Source: Massilia sp. (GTDB lineage: Bacteria; Pseudomonadota; Gammaproteobacteria; Burkholderiales; Burkholderiaceae_D). Taken from it: DNA of 5,823 nt. Both the position numbers and the translations under genes were made by a program. Below, piece by piece: positions 1 to 5,488 of the stretch. The stretch covers positions 1-5,823 of the forward strand of contig DOUW01000309.1 in assembly GCA_003520365.1 (NCBI GenBank). The letters run 5' to 3'. Within the stretch, counting starts at the first letter, position 1. Each line of letters starts with the position of its first letter. The notes beneath the pieces are model-generated. The model was not told where the DNA came from and made no database searches. It was given only the letters and a program-made list of their open reading frames with translations.

Positions 1-425
1 CGGAAGCGGCCAGCGGTGCGGCCCAGGACGCCGCCGCGGCCGCCCAGGCGCCGCAGCCGGTGGCGCCAAGCGGTCCCCAGCTCGAGATCGTCGACCAGGT
101 GGTCGGCAAGGGCAAGACTGCCGAGATCGGCCACAAGGTCACCGTCAACTACACCGGCTGGTTCTTCAAGCCGATGGCGCGCAACCAGCGCGGCCGCAAA
201 TTCGATTCCTCGCTCGACGCCGGCCGTACGCCGCTCGACTTCCAGCTCGGCGCCGGCCAGGTCATCAAAGGTTGGGAGCAGGGCGTGGCCGGCATGAAGG
301 TCGGCGGCAAGCGCACCCTGATCATCCCGAGCCACCTGGCCTACGGCAAGCGCGGCGCGCCGGGCGGCAGCATTCCGCCGGACACCGACCTGATCTTCGA
401 CGTGGAACTGCTCGGCGTAAAATAA
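1..425 (+). CDS. FKBP-type peptidyl-prolyl cis-trans isomerase, 3' part (5' end outside window)
   Basis: Catalyses cis-trans isomerisation of peptide bonds before proline, aiding protein folding. The frame is open to the left edge, so the true start is off-window; the in-frame GTG at 60 is not a credible start because it lies inside an Ala/Gln/Pro-rich stretch that continues upstream. About 140 residues are visible: a low-complexity linker of some 25 residues, then a full FKBP domain (about 84-422). The usual ligand-pocket residues are present: Tyr in YTGWF, Asp in KFDSS, Phe in DFQLG, the Val-Ile and Trp of QVIKGWEQG, Tyr in LAYG, and Phe in [10 protein letters not shown] short insertion rich in Arg (MARNQRGRK) sits between the first two strands, as in many proteobacterial single-domain FKBPs. 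A linker of this kind often follows a signal peptide, so a periplasmic location is possible but unseen. It ends 32 bp before cysK and is probably co-transcribed with it. Confidence 0.93.
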   Translation, partial: EAASGAAQDAAAAAQAPQPVAPSGPQLEIVDQVVGKGKTAEIGHKVTVNYTGWFFKPMARNQRGRKFDSSLDAGRTPLDFQLGAGQVIKGWEQGVAGMKVGGKRTLIIPSHLAYGKRGAPGGSIPPDTDLIFDVELLGVK

Positions 426-447
426 ACCCAACTTTGTCAACTGATGC

Positions 448-452
448 GGAGG
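448..452 (+). promoter_or_regulatory. Shine-Dalgarno of cysK
   Basis: GGAGG, five bases before the ATG at 458. It settles the start of cysK: the same frame stays open back to 272, but that extension overlaps the FKBP gene out of frame and does not look like protein. Confidence 0.85.
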
Positions 453-457
453 AACGG

Positions 458-1396
458 ATGCGAGTCGCAAACGATGTCACTGAGCTGATCGGCAACACCC
501 CACTGGTCAGGATCCGCAGGCTGGGCAAGGGGCCCGGCCAGGGCGCCGAGATCCTGGCCAAGCTCGAGTTCCACAACCCGGCGCACAGCGTCAAGGACCG
601 CATCGGCCTGGCGATGATCGAGGCGGCGGAGAAAGCCGGCAAGATCGGCCCCGACACCGTCATCGTCGAGCCGACCAGCGGCAACACCGGCATCGCGCTG
701 GCGATGGTGTGCGCGGCGCGCGGCTACCGCTGCAAGCTGGTGATGCCCGAAACCATGAGTAACGAGCGCCGCATGCTGCTGCGCGCCTACGGCGCCGAGC
801 TGGTGCTGACGCCGGGCGCCGAGGGCATGCTGGGGGCGATCCGCCGCGCCGAGGAAATCGTCGCCGACGATCCGCGCGCCTTCATGCCGCAGCAGTTCAA
901 CAACCCGGCTAACCCGGAAGTGCACCGCCGCACCACGGCCGAGGAAATCTGGCGCGATACCGACGGCAAGGTCGACATCCTGGTCGCCGGCGTGGGCACC
1001 GGCGGCACCATCACCGGCGTCAGCGAAGTGCTGAAAGAGCGCAAGCCCGGCTTCCAGTCCATCGCGGTCGAGCCGGAAGCCTCGCCCATGCTCTCGAAAG
1101 GCACCAAGGGCCCGCACCCGATCCAGGGCATCGGCGCCGGCTTCGTGCCGCAGGTGCTCAATACCGGCATCTACGACGAAGTGATCGCCGTGCGCAACGA
1201 AGACGCTTTCGAGACCGCGCGCGCCGCCGCGCGCGAGGAAGGGCTATTGGTCGGCATCTCGTCCGGCGCCGCGCTGTGGGCCGCGATGCAGGTCGCCCAG
1301 CGGCCCGAGAATGCGGGCAAGACGATCGTCGTCATCATCCCGTCGTTTGGCGAGCGCTACCTGAGCACGGCGCTGTTTGCGAACCTGGCCGGCTGA
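458..1396 (+). CDS. cysK: Cysteine synthase A (O-acetylserine sulfhydrylase)
   Basis: A PLP enzyme that joins O-acetyl-L-serine and sulfide to give L-cysteine and acetate, the last step of assimilatory cysteine synthesis, in the cytosol. The product is 312 residues, close to family length. Visible landmarks: N-terminal IGNTPLVRI (11-19); the PLP Schiff-base lysine K46 in [11 protein letters not shown]; the substrate loop TSGNTG (73-78); the phosphate-binding loop GTGGTITG (180-187); [11 protein letters not shown] (221-231); GISSGAA (266-272), whose serine contacts the pyridine nitrogen; and the C-terminal [15 protein letters not shown] and GIGAGFVP fit CysK and differ from CysM, which carries other residues at these places and accepts thiosulfate. 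The start is chosen on the strong GGAGG and the family N-terminus. It follows the FKBP gene by 32 bp with no visible terminator between them, suggesting one transcript. Downstream is a REPIN-like element, then a convergent gene. Confidence 0.95.
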   Translation: MRVANDVTELIGNTPLVRIRRLGKGPGQGAEILAKLEFHNPAHSVKDRIGLAMIEAAEKAGKIGPDTVIVEPTSGNTGIALAMVCAARGYRCKLVMPETMSNERRMLLRAYGAELVLTPGAEGMLGAIRRAEEIVADDPRAFMPQQFNNPANPEVHRRTTAEEIWRDTDGKVDILVAGVGTGGTITGVSEVLKERKPGFQSIAVEPEASPMLSKGTKGPHPIQGIGAGFVPQVLNTGIYDEVIAVRNEDAFETARAAAREEGLLVGISSGAALWAAMQVAQRPENAGKTIVVIIPSFGERYLSTALFANLAG

Positions 1397-1415
1397 GCGG
1401 CGTCAGCGGCTTCAT

Positions 1416-1610
1416 CGTAGGGTGGGCACTCTGTGCCCACGCGTTACGCACGAGGCCGCAGTCAGCGGCAGCGAGACGTCGCCCGCAGAATACGCAAGGA
1501 GCGGCAACGCGTGATGCCGCGATACTCCGCTCATTGTCGCGAGCGAACTCTTACGACAAACGCGAATAGGAGACGCACGTAACGCGTGGGCACGGCGTGC
1601 CCACCCTACG
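1416..1610. repeat. REPIN-like element: two inverted GTAG-type palindromic repeats
   Basis: Two 33-bp units, 1416-1448 on plus and 1578-1610 on minus, agree at 31 of 33 positions; both differences lie in the hairpin loop. Each begins C-GTAG, contains an 8-bp perfect palindrome GTGGGCAC/GTGCCCAC around a 3-base loop (stems 1422-1429/1433-1440 and 1586-1593/1597-1604), and ends GCGTTACG. The 129 bp between them hold a smaller stem, GCGGCA/TGCCGC, near 1502-1521. A GTAG tetranucleotide beside an imperfect palindrome, arranged as an inverted pair, is the known architecture of REP/REPIN elements moved by RAYT (REP-associated tyrosine) transposases. No RAYT gene is in the window. The element fills almost the whole gap between the stop codons of two convergent genes and may also slow transcription from both sides. 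That it is multicopy is inferred. Confidence 0.8.
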
Positions 1611-1615
1611 TCCCA

Positions 1616-2578
1616 TCACGCCCCGTGCGCCTCCAGCGCGCAATGGTGGTGCCTGGTCGTGCCTTCCTCCACCTGCAGCGTGCAATGGTGGATGCCATGC
1701 TCCTTGCGCAGCTCGGCCACGATGGCGTCGATCGCGCCGTCGCCCGGATAACCGCCCGGCATCACCAGGTGGGCGGTGAGGGCGGTCTCGGTGGTGCTCA
1801 TCGCCCAGATGTGCAGGTCGTGGACCTCGGCCACGCCGGGACGCGCCTCCAGGAAGCCCTGCACCGCGGTGGCGTCGACGCTCTCCGGCACCGCCGCCAT
1901 CACCATCTGCAGCGATTCGCGCAGCAGCGACCAGGTGCCCCAGACGATCACCAGCACGATCACCAGGCTGACCGCCGGGTCGAGCCAGGTCCAGCCGGTG
2001 CCCATGATGACCAAGCCCGACACCACCACGCCCAGCGAGATCGCCGCGTCCGCCGCCATGTGCAGGTAGGCGCCGCGGATGTTCAGGTCGCCCTTGCTGC
2101 CGGCCATGAACAGCCAGGCCGAGAAGCCGTTGATCGCCACCCCGATCGCCGCCACCACCGACACCGTGACCGCTTCCACCGGATGCGGCGTGGCGATGCG
2201 CTGCACGGCTTCCCAGCCGATCGCTCCGCAGGCCAGCAGCAACAGCAGGGCATTGGCCAGCGCCGCCAGGATCGAAGAGCTGCGCAGCCCGTAGGTATAG
2301 CGTGCGCTCGGCGCCCGCTTGGCGAGCAGGGCCGCGCCCCAGGCCAGCACCAGGCCCAGCACGTCGGACAGGTTGTGGCCGGCGTCGGCCATCAGCGCGG
2401 TGGAGCCGGCCAGGAAGCCGTAGATGAATTCGATTGCGACAAAGACCGTGTTCAGGCCGATCGCCAGTGCGAAGGCGCGGCCGTGTCCGGGCGGCGGCGC
2501 CTGGTGGTGATGGTGGCCGTGGCCGTGGCCATGTCCGTGATGGCCGTGGTCGTGAGGGTGATCGTGATCGTGGCTCAT
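1616..2578 (-). CDS. Cation diffusion facilitator (CDF) divalent-metal efflux transporter, CzcD-like
   Basis: An inner-membrane antiporter that exports Zn(II), possibly also Co(II) or Cd(II), from the cytosol in exchange for protons. The product is 320 residues, typical for CDF. Residues 3-25 hold 14 histidines, a cytosolic metal-collecting tail. Six membrane segments can be placed at about 36-57, 60-85, 101-122, 135-158, 170-193 and 198-218. The transport site is H68-x3-D72 in TM2 (AGHNLSD) and H173-x3-D177 in TM5 (LHMAAD); HxxxD in both helices is the zinc-type pattern. The cytoplasmic dimer domain (about 225-320) has VHDLHIW and HHCTLQVEE and ends with another HHHC cluster. The frame stays open upstream to 2917, but that part is out-of-frame reading of the repressor gene; the start at 2578 gives the His-rich N-terminus and a 4-base ATGA overlap with the repressor stop, implying translational coupling. 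It is probably controlled by that repressor. A nickel/cobalt role (DmeF-like) is a less likely alternative. Confidence 0.93.
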   Translation of the reverse strand: MSHDHDHPHDHGHHGHGHGHGHHHHQAPPPGHGRAFALAIGLNTVFVAIEFIYGFLAGSTALMADAGHNLSDVLGLVLAWGAALLAKRAPSARYTYGLRSSSILAALANALLLLLACGAIGWEAVQRIATPHPVEAVTVSVVAAIGVAINGFSAWLFMAGSKGDLNIRGAYLHMAADAAISLGVVVSGLVIMGTGWTWLDPAVSLVIVLVIVWGTWSLLRESLQMVMAAVPESVDATAVQGFLEARPGVAEVHDLHIWAMSTTETALTAHLVMPGGYPGDGAIDAIVAELRKEHGIHHCTLQVEEGTTRHHHCALEAHGA

Positions 2579-2901
2579 GGGTCGTTTCCGTTGGCGGGTT
2601 CGGCGATGTGCTCGAACATGTTGGAGAGCAGGGAGCTGATGTGGGCGTCGGCGGCCGCATAGAACACCTGCTTGCCCTGGCGCTCCGCCTTGACGATGCG
2701 CGCCGCACGCAGCAGGCGCAGGTGGTGGCTGACCAGGGAACTGGACAGGTCCAGGGCCGCGGCGATGTCGCCCACGGCGGTCGGCTGCGCCAGGCAGGCC
2801 AGCACGATGCGCAGCCGGGTCGGGTCGCCCAGCAGGTGGAACAGGTCGGCGACCTGCTCGACGGCGTGATCGGGAATGTCGAGTGTAGTCATCATTAACA
2901 T
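2575..2901 (-). CDS. ArsR/SmtB-family metal-sensing repressor (alpha-5 zinc-type)
   Basis: A dimeric winged-helix repressor that leaves DNA when it binds metal. At most 108 residues. The fold is recognisable: the LLGDPTRLRIV helix (23-33), a helix-turn-helix at about 42-65 with recognition-helix core SSSLVSHHLRLLR, and a beta-wing RQGKQVFYAA (74-83). The alpha-5 helix carries D85-x-H87-x10-H98-x2-E101, the full inter-subunit metal site of SmtB/CzrA-type zinc sensors. The alpha-3 ELCxC arsenic/cadmium motif is absent; the only cysteine is C36. This points to Zn(II), with Co(II) possible. Three ATGs compete at 2901, 2895 and 2892 (MLMM). None has a visible Shine-Dalgarno, and the first lies inside the predicted operator, so 2895 or 2892 may be used, perhaps leaderless. 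The stop overlaps the start of the efflux gene. Upstream are IS remnants, not another metal gene. Confidence 0.92.
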   Translation of the reverse strand: MLMMTTLDIPDHAVEQVADLFHLLGDPTRLRIVLACLAQPTAVGDIAAALDLSSSLVSHHLRLLRAARIVKAERQGKQVFYAAADAHISSLLSNMFEHIAEPANGNDP

Positions 2902-2923
2902 GTGAATAGGTGTTCACATGTTA
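2896..2923. promoter_or_regulatory. Predicted ArsR/SmtB operator (13-2-13 palindrome)
   Basis: Left arm TAACATGTGAATA (2896-2908), centre GG, right arm TGTTCACATGTTA (2911-2923); the arms match at 12 of 13 positions as an inverted repeat. Read on the minus strand the core is TGAACA-CC-TATTCA, the form of the 12-2-12 operators bound by SmtB-type zinc repressors. It overlaps the first possible ATG of the repressor gene, so binding would block the promoter or transcript start and give autorepression. The right arm also contains the in-frame stop of the adjoining IS remnant. Confidence 0.82.
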
Positions 2924-2931
2924 GATCAAAA
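2903..2931 (-). promoter_or_regulatory. Possible promoter of the repressor-efflux operon
   Basis: On the minus strand a -10-like TATTCA (2908-2903) lies inside the operator, preceded by weak -35 choices in TTTTGATC (2931-2924), spaced 15-17 bp depending on the hexamer taken. Transcription would then start at about 2896, next to the ATG at 2895, which fits the missing Shine-Dalgarno and a leaderless message. This is a weak sequence match, supported mainly by its position relative to the operator. Confidence 0.35.
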
Positions 2932-2949
2932 CGACAGGGCCGGCAAGCG

Positions 2950-3115
2950 CAGCGATCGTTTCAGCCTTGTAGAGCCCGTTGATGGTCTCGGCCAGGGCGT
3001 TGTCATGGCTGTCGCCCTTATTGCCCACAGAAGGCGCAATGCCGGTTGACCCATTGGGAGGGCATGGCGCCTTCGCATCGGCAACCGTCGTGGGCACGAC
3101 CTTGCCGCGTGCAAC
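2950..3115 (-). pseudogene. IS3-family transposase (OrfB) remnant with internal deletion
   Basis: On the minus strand, 3115-3063 reads VARGKVVPTTVADAKAPCP, like the region just before the rve/DDE core of IS3-family OrfB (usual form RGKxVRTTxxDxxAxCP). A one-base frameshift then gives VNR (3050-3042), the family's next landmark. The reading jumps straight to GIAPSVGNKGDS, then HDNALAETINGLYKAE (about 3043-2960), the family's C-terminal signature. The catalytic Glu of the DDE triad (codon 2987-2989) remains, but the stretch with both Asp residues is gone. Similarity fades after about 2955, and the frame ends at a TAA (2923-2921) inside the neighbouring operator. It cannot encode an active transposase. 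No terminal inverted repeats or target duplications are identifiable. Confidence 0.78.
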
Positions 3116-3118
3116 AGA

Positions 3119-3191
3119 CCATGATGCGGATTAGACGGCAGGTGGGGCTCAAGCTGGCGCCACTGCTTTCGGCAAGGTCGGTCCGGCTCAT
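3119..3191 (-). pseudogene. N-terminal fragment of an IS5-family-like transposase, frameshifted
   Basis: From an ATG at 3191 the minus strand reads MSRTDLAES; after one missing base the next frame continues QWRQLEPHLPSNPHHG. Together these resemble the start of many IS5-family transposases (pattern xRTDLxDxQWxxLxPLLP). The lost base is plausibly a C in GAAAGC(C)AGTGG. The fragment stops abruptly where the IS3-type remnant begins (about 3119), so the two fossils are fused. Family assignment rests on about 25 residues and is tentative. The 45 bp between this fragment and the receptor stop hold only a 10-bp palindrome, CTTAATTAAG (3211-3220). Confidence 0.55.
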
Positions 3192-3236
3192 CGCCCCACG
3201 ACCCTCCAGGCTTAATTAAGTTCAGTCAGACATGCC

Positions 3237-5453
3237 CTAGTTGAACTGCCCCTCCCAGAACAGCCGTATCGTCGCGAACGCCTGCGAGGTGTTGGCGACG
3301 ACGTCGCGCCGCGACGCGTCGAAGTAGATCTGGTCGCTGCGTGCATCGCGCGGCGCGAGATTGGCGATAGAAAGGCGCAGCCGGGCCGAGGGGGATAGGC
3401 GTGCGACCGCGTACAGGTCGACACTGGCATACGACTTCCTGATGAGTTGCTGCTGCTGTCCGCTTCGAATCGTCGAACCCGACTGCAGCGACGCGCTGAC
3501 GCCGGCGCCGTAGGTCGATTTCTCGTTCCCGGCGTCGAGCGCTAGATTGGCGCTGAAAGGCAACTGCTGGGCCAGGTAGTTGTGCGGCCCCGGCAGTTGC
3601 TCGACCTGCGACCAGTTTCGCGTGGCATTTGCTGTGAGCGAGAGCGGCACTCGCCAGGCAAGCAGCCCACTGAGCGGCAGGCTTGCTTCGAGAGTCACGG
3701 AACGAACGTCGGCCGAACCGTGATTTTCTGGCACGATGAGCCAGGCCTGGCCTGCTTGCCGTACGTCGCTCAGGATCACGTCGCTGACCCTGCTCGCAGC
3801 AAGGTTGATGCCGATGTTTCCCTTGTTGTCGAATTCATGCTGATAGCTGCCGTCGAGCGTCCACGACAACTCAGGTTTCAAAGCGGGATTGCCGGTGGTG
3901 TCGGCCCGCAGGGGACCGTTATTCACGGCATAAAAGCGGCGCGGTATCAGGCTCGCCGCTGTCGGCGGCCGGTAAGTGCGCGAGAGTCCGACAGTAAATC
4001 GGTTGCGCCCGGTTTCCGGTGTTTTCCACGCCAGCTGCACGATTGGACTGGCCATACGGTAGCGCTTGCGCAAAGCCGTCTCTCCCGCGCTGGCGGCCCT
4101 GGTGCTCAAGTTTTCCCAGCGCATTCCCGCATAGGCGGACCAGCCGGCCTTTCCTTTCCATTCATCCTGGAAGTAGACCGACGTCTTGTGCACCGTGGCG
4201 TCGAAATGCTCGTCCAGATTGATCGGCAGGGTAGCGTCGAAGGTCTGGTCGTGCTGGATGCGGGCGTCCGAACGACGCGTATGGTCGGTTTCCGCACCCA
4301 GTTTCAAGGTATGGTTGCCCGAGCCGGAGCGGCTGTAAGCGAACGATAGATTTCCCGTGTCCTCCGAAAGCTTTCCGTCGACATCGCGTTGCAACAGAAG
4401 CTCCTCGTGCCGGCCAAGGCCGCTGAAGCCGGCGTCCGAGCTGCGCCTGGTCGCGCCGGCCGTACCATCGAGCTCGATCATTTGAAACTGGTCGAGTTGC
4501 CGGCTCCCGGTCAAGTTGAGCCGTGCCGACCTGGACCTGGCCTCGAGCGCCAGGCGGCTCGACGGATACTGCAAGTCCGCGCCGGCGACGGTGGCGGTCC
4601 GCTCCGTGGTCTGCGCAGCCGAATCGTTCAGGTTCAACAGCAGCGTTGCACCGAGGCGCGTCTCCGGATCGGGCTGCCAGTCGGCCTGCACCGTGGCCGA
4701 GGCGGGGCGGCTACGGTCGAAGGTGCGGATTGCGCCGCTGCGTTCGTACCGACCGTCGTCCTGGCCGATGACGCCATACTCGCGGCGCTCGAGGACCCGC
4801 TCGACGTTCTCGCGCGCCACCGTGGCTGCGACGCTGAACGACAAGTCCTCAAGCTTGTTCCTTGCCTGAATCGACAGTGATGGCGACAGCTTTCCATCCT
4901 GGAGGCTTGCCCCCGCCTTAACCACGGGTTTCACGCTTTTGCCGCCACGCCTCAGCACGATATTGATGGTGCCCGCGATGGCCTGGGTACTGCGGTCCGC
5001 CGACGGTGAACCGAGTATTTCGATACGTTCGATCAGGTCCGGCGTAATGCTGTCGAAGCTGAAGCTCTCGCCGGCCGGTCGGCCGTCGAGCAGCACCTGC
5101 ACGTAACCGGTGCCGAGGCCGCGCATCCTGATCTCTCCGCCGTCCGGATCGACCGACAGCCCCGGAACGCGCCGCAGGACGTCCAGCGTGCGGCTGTCGC
5201 CGTAGCGCGCCAAGTCGGCCCTGGAAACGATGTACTTGATCCCGGTGCCTTCGCGCCGCTCCTGCTCGACGCCGATACGCCGCCCCTGGACCTCGACCGC
5301 CATCACCTTGTCCTGCGTTTGCGGGCTCGCCGCGGCGGCCGCAACCTGCTCAGCGGCGCCGGCATGGGCCATCGCCAGGACGCACATGGCCGCGACGGCA
5401 CGGGGACCGTGTTCTCCCTTGGAGTGACGTCGACTTTTCACGCGATCGTGCAT
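3237..5453 (-). CDS. TonB-dependent outer-membrane receptor
   Basis: A 22-strand outer-membrane barrel with an N-terminal plug that imports a scarce ligand (siderophore, metal chelate, sugar or similar) using energy from TonB-ExbB-ExbD. The product is 738 residues, usual for the family. A signal peptide covers about 1-34, with a basic start, hydrophobic AVAAMCVLAMA and cleavage near AHA or GAA. A possible TonB box is VMAVEV (50-55). The plug is about 70-170: DVLRRVPGLSV, IRMRGLG, VQVLLDGRP, LIERIEILGSPSA and QAIAGTINIVLRR. The barrel follows, with alternating strands such as TSVYFQDEWKGKAGWSAYAG and the TGNPALKPELSWTLDGSYQHEF element. The chain ends IRLFWEGQF-N, placing the usual terminal aromatic residue one position early. 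An AAGGAAG Shine-Dalgarno six bases before the ATG supports the start. The ligand cannot be told from sequence; no Fur box is obvious. It is probably expressed with the gene 35 bp upstream. Confidence 0.93.
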   Translation of the reverse strand: MHDRVKSRRHSKGEHGPRAVAAMCVLAMAHAGAAEQVAAAAASPQTQDKVMAVEVQGRRIGVEQERREGTGIKYIVSRADLARYGDSRTLDVLRRVPGLSVDPDGGEIRMRGLGTGYVQVLLDGRPAGESFSFDSITPDLIERIEILGSPSADRSTQAIAGTINIVLRRGGKSVKPVVKAGASLQDGKLSPSLSIQARNKLEDLSFSVAATVARENVERVLERREYGVIGQDDGRYERSGAIRTFDRSRPASATVQADWQPDPETRLGATLLLNLNDSAAQTTERTATVAGADLQYPSSRLALEARSRSARLNLTGSRQLDQFQMIELDGTAGATRRSSDAGFSGLGRHEELLLQRDVDGKLSEDTGNLSFAYSRSGSGNHTLKLGAETDHTRRSDARIQHDQTFDATLPINLDEHFDATVHKTSVYFQDEWKGKAGWSAYAGMRWENLSTRAASAGETALRKRYRMASPIVQLAWKTPETGRNRFTVGLSRTYRPPTAASLIPRRFYAVNNGPLRADTTGNPALKPELSWTLDGSYQHEFDNKGNIGINLAASRVSDVILSDVRQAGQAWLIVPENHGSADVRSVTLEASLPLSGLLAWRVPLSLTANATRNWSQVEQLPGPHNYLAQQLPFSANLALDAGNEKSTYGAGVSASLQSGSTIRSGQQQQLIRKSYASVDLYAVARLSPSARLRLSIANLAPRDARSDQIYFDASRRDVVANTSQAFATIRLFWEGQFN

Positions 5454-5459
5454 TCAACT

Positions 5460-5466
5460 CTTCCTT
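5460..5466 (-). promoter_or_regulatory. Shine-Dalgarno of the TonB-dependent receptor gene
   Basis: AAGGAAG on the minus strand, six bases from the ATG at 5453, within the short AT-richer gap separating the receptor from the upstream gene. Confidence 0.75.
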
Positions 5467-5488
5467 ACTCTCGAATAAAATTCCCTGC

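Noticed and set aside
272..457. N-terminal extension of cysK to the upstream ATG
   Set aside because: It overlaps the FKBP gene in another frame, is rich in Arg/His/Pro as frame-shadow sequence is, and the ATG at 458 has a perfect Shine-Dalgarno and matches the family N-terminus.
437..1117. Minus-strand frame opposite cysK
   Set aside because: Antisense shadow; cysK is unmistakable on the other strand.
1422..1440. Rho-independent terminator for cysK
   Set aside because: The hairpin is strong but no T-run follows, and the identical hairpin recurs inverted at 1586-1604; it is better explained as a repeat unit, although it may hinder transcription.
1416..1610. CRISPR array or IS with terminal inverted repeats
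   Set aside because: Only two repeats, inverted rather than direct, one interior segment, and no transposase frame inside.
1586..2662. Long plus-strand frame (358 residues) opposite the efflux operon
   Set aside because: His/Arg/Gln-rich antisense reading of the transporter, with its start inside the repeat element.
2579..2917. 113-residue N-terminal extension of the efflux transporter
   Set aside because: This stretch is the repressor gene read out of frame; the ATGA overlap and His-rich start at 2578 are far more plausible.
2926..3114. 62-residue minus-strand frame as a small gene
   Set aside because: It is an alternate frame across the IS3 and IS5 remnants; the IS-like protein similarity lies in the neighbouring frames and this one has no ribosome site.
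3211..3220. CTTAATTAAG palindrome as an operator
   Set aside because: A ten-base palindrome downstream of the receptor gene and beside IS debris; too short and not placed before any intact gene.
3582..4349. Long plus-strand frame (255 residues) opposite the receptor
   Set aside because: Antisense shadow of a GC-rich gene; low-complexity composition, no ribosome site and no family features.
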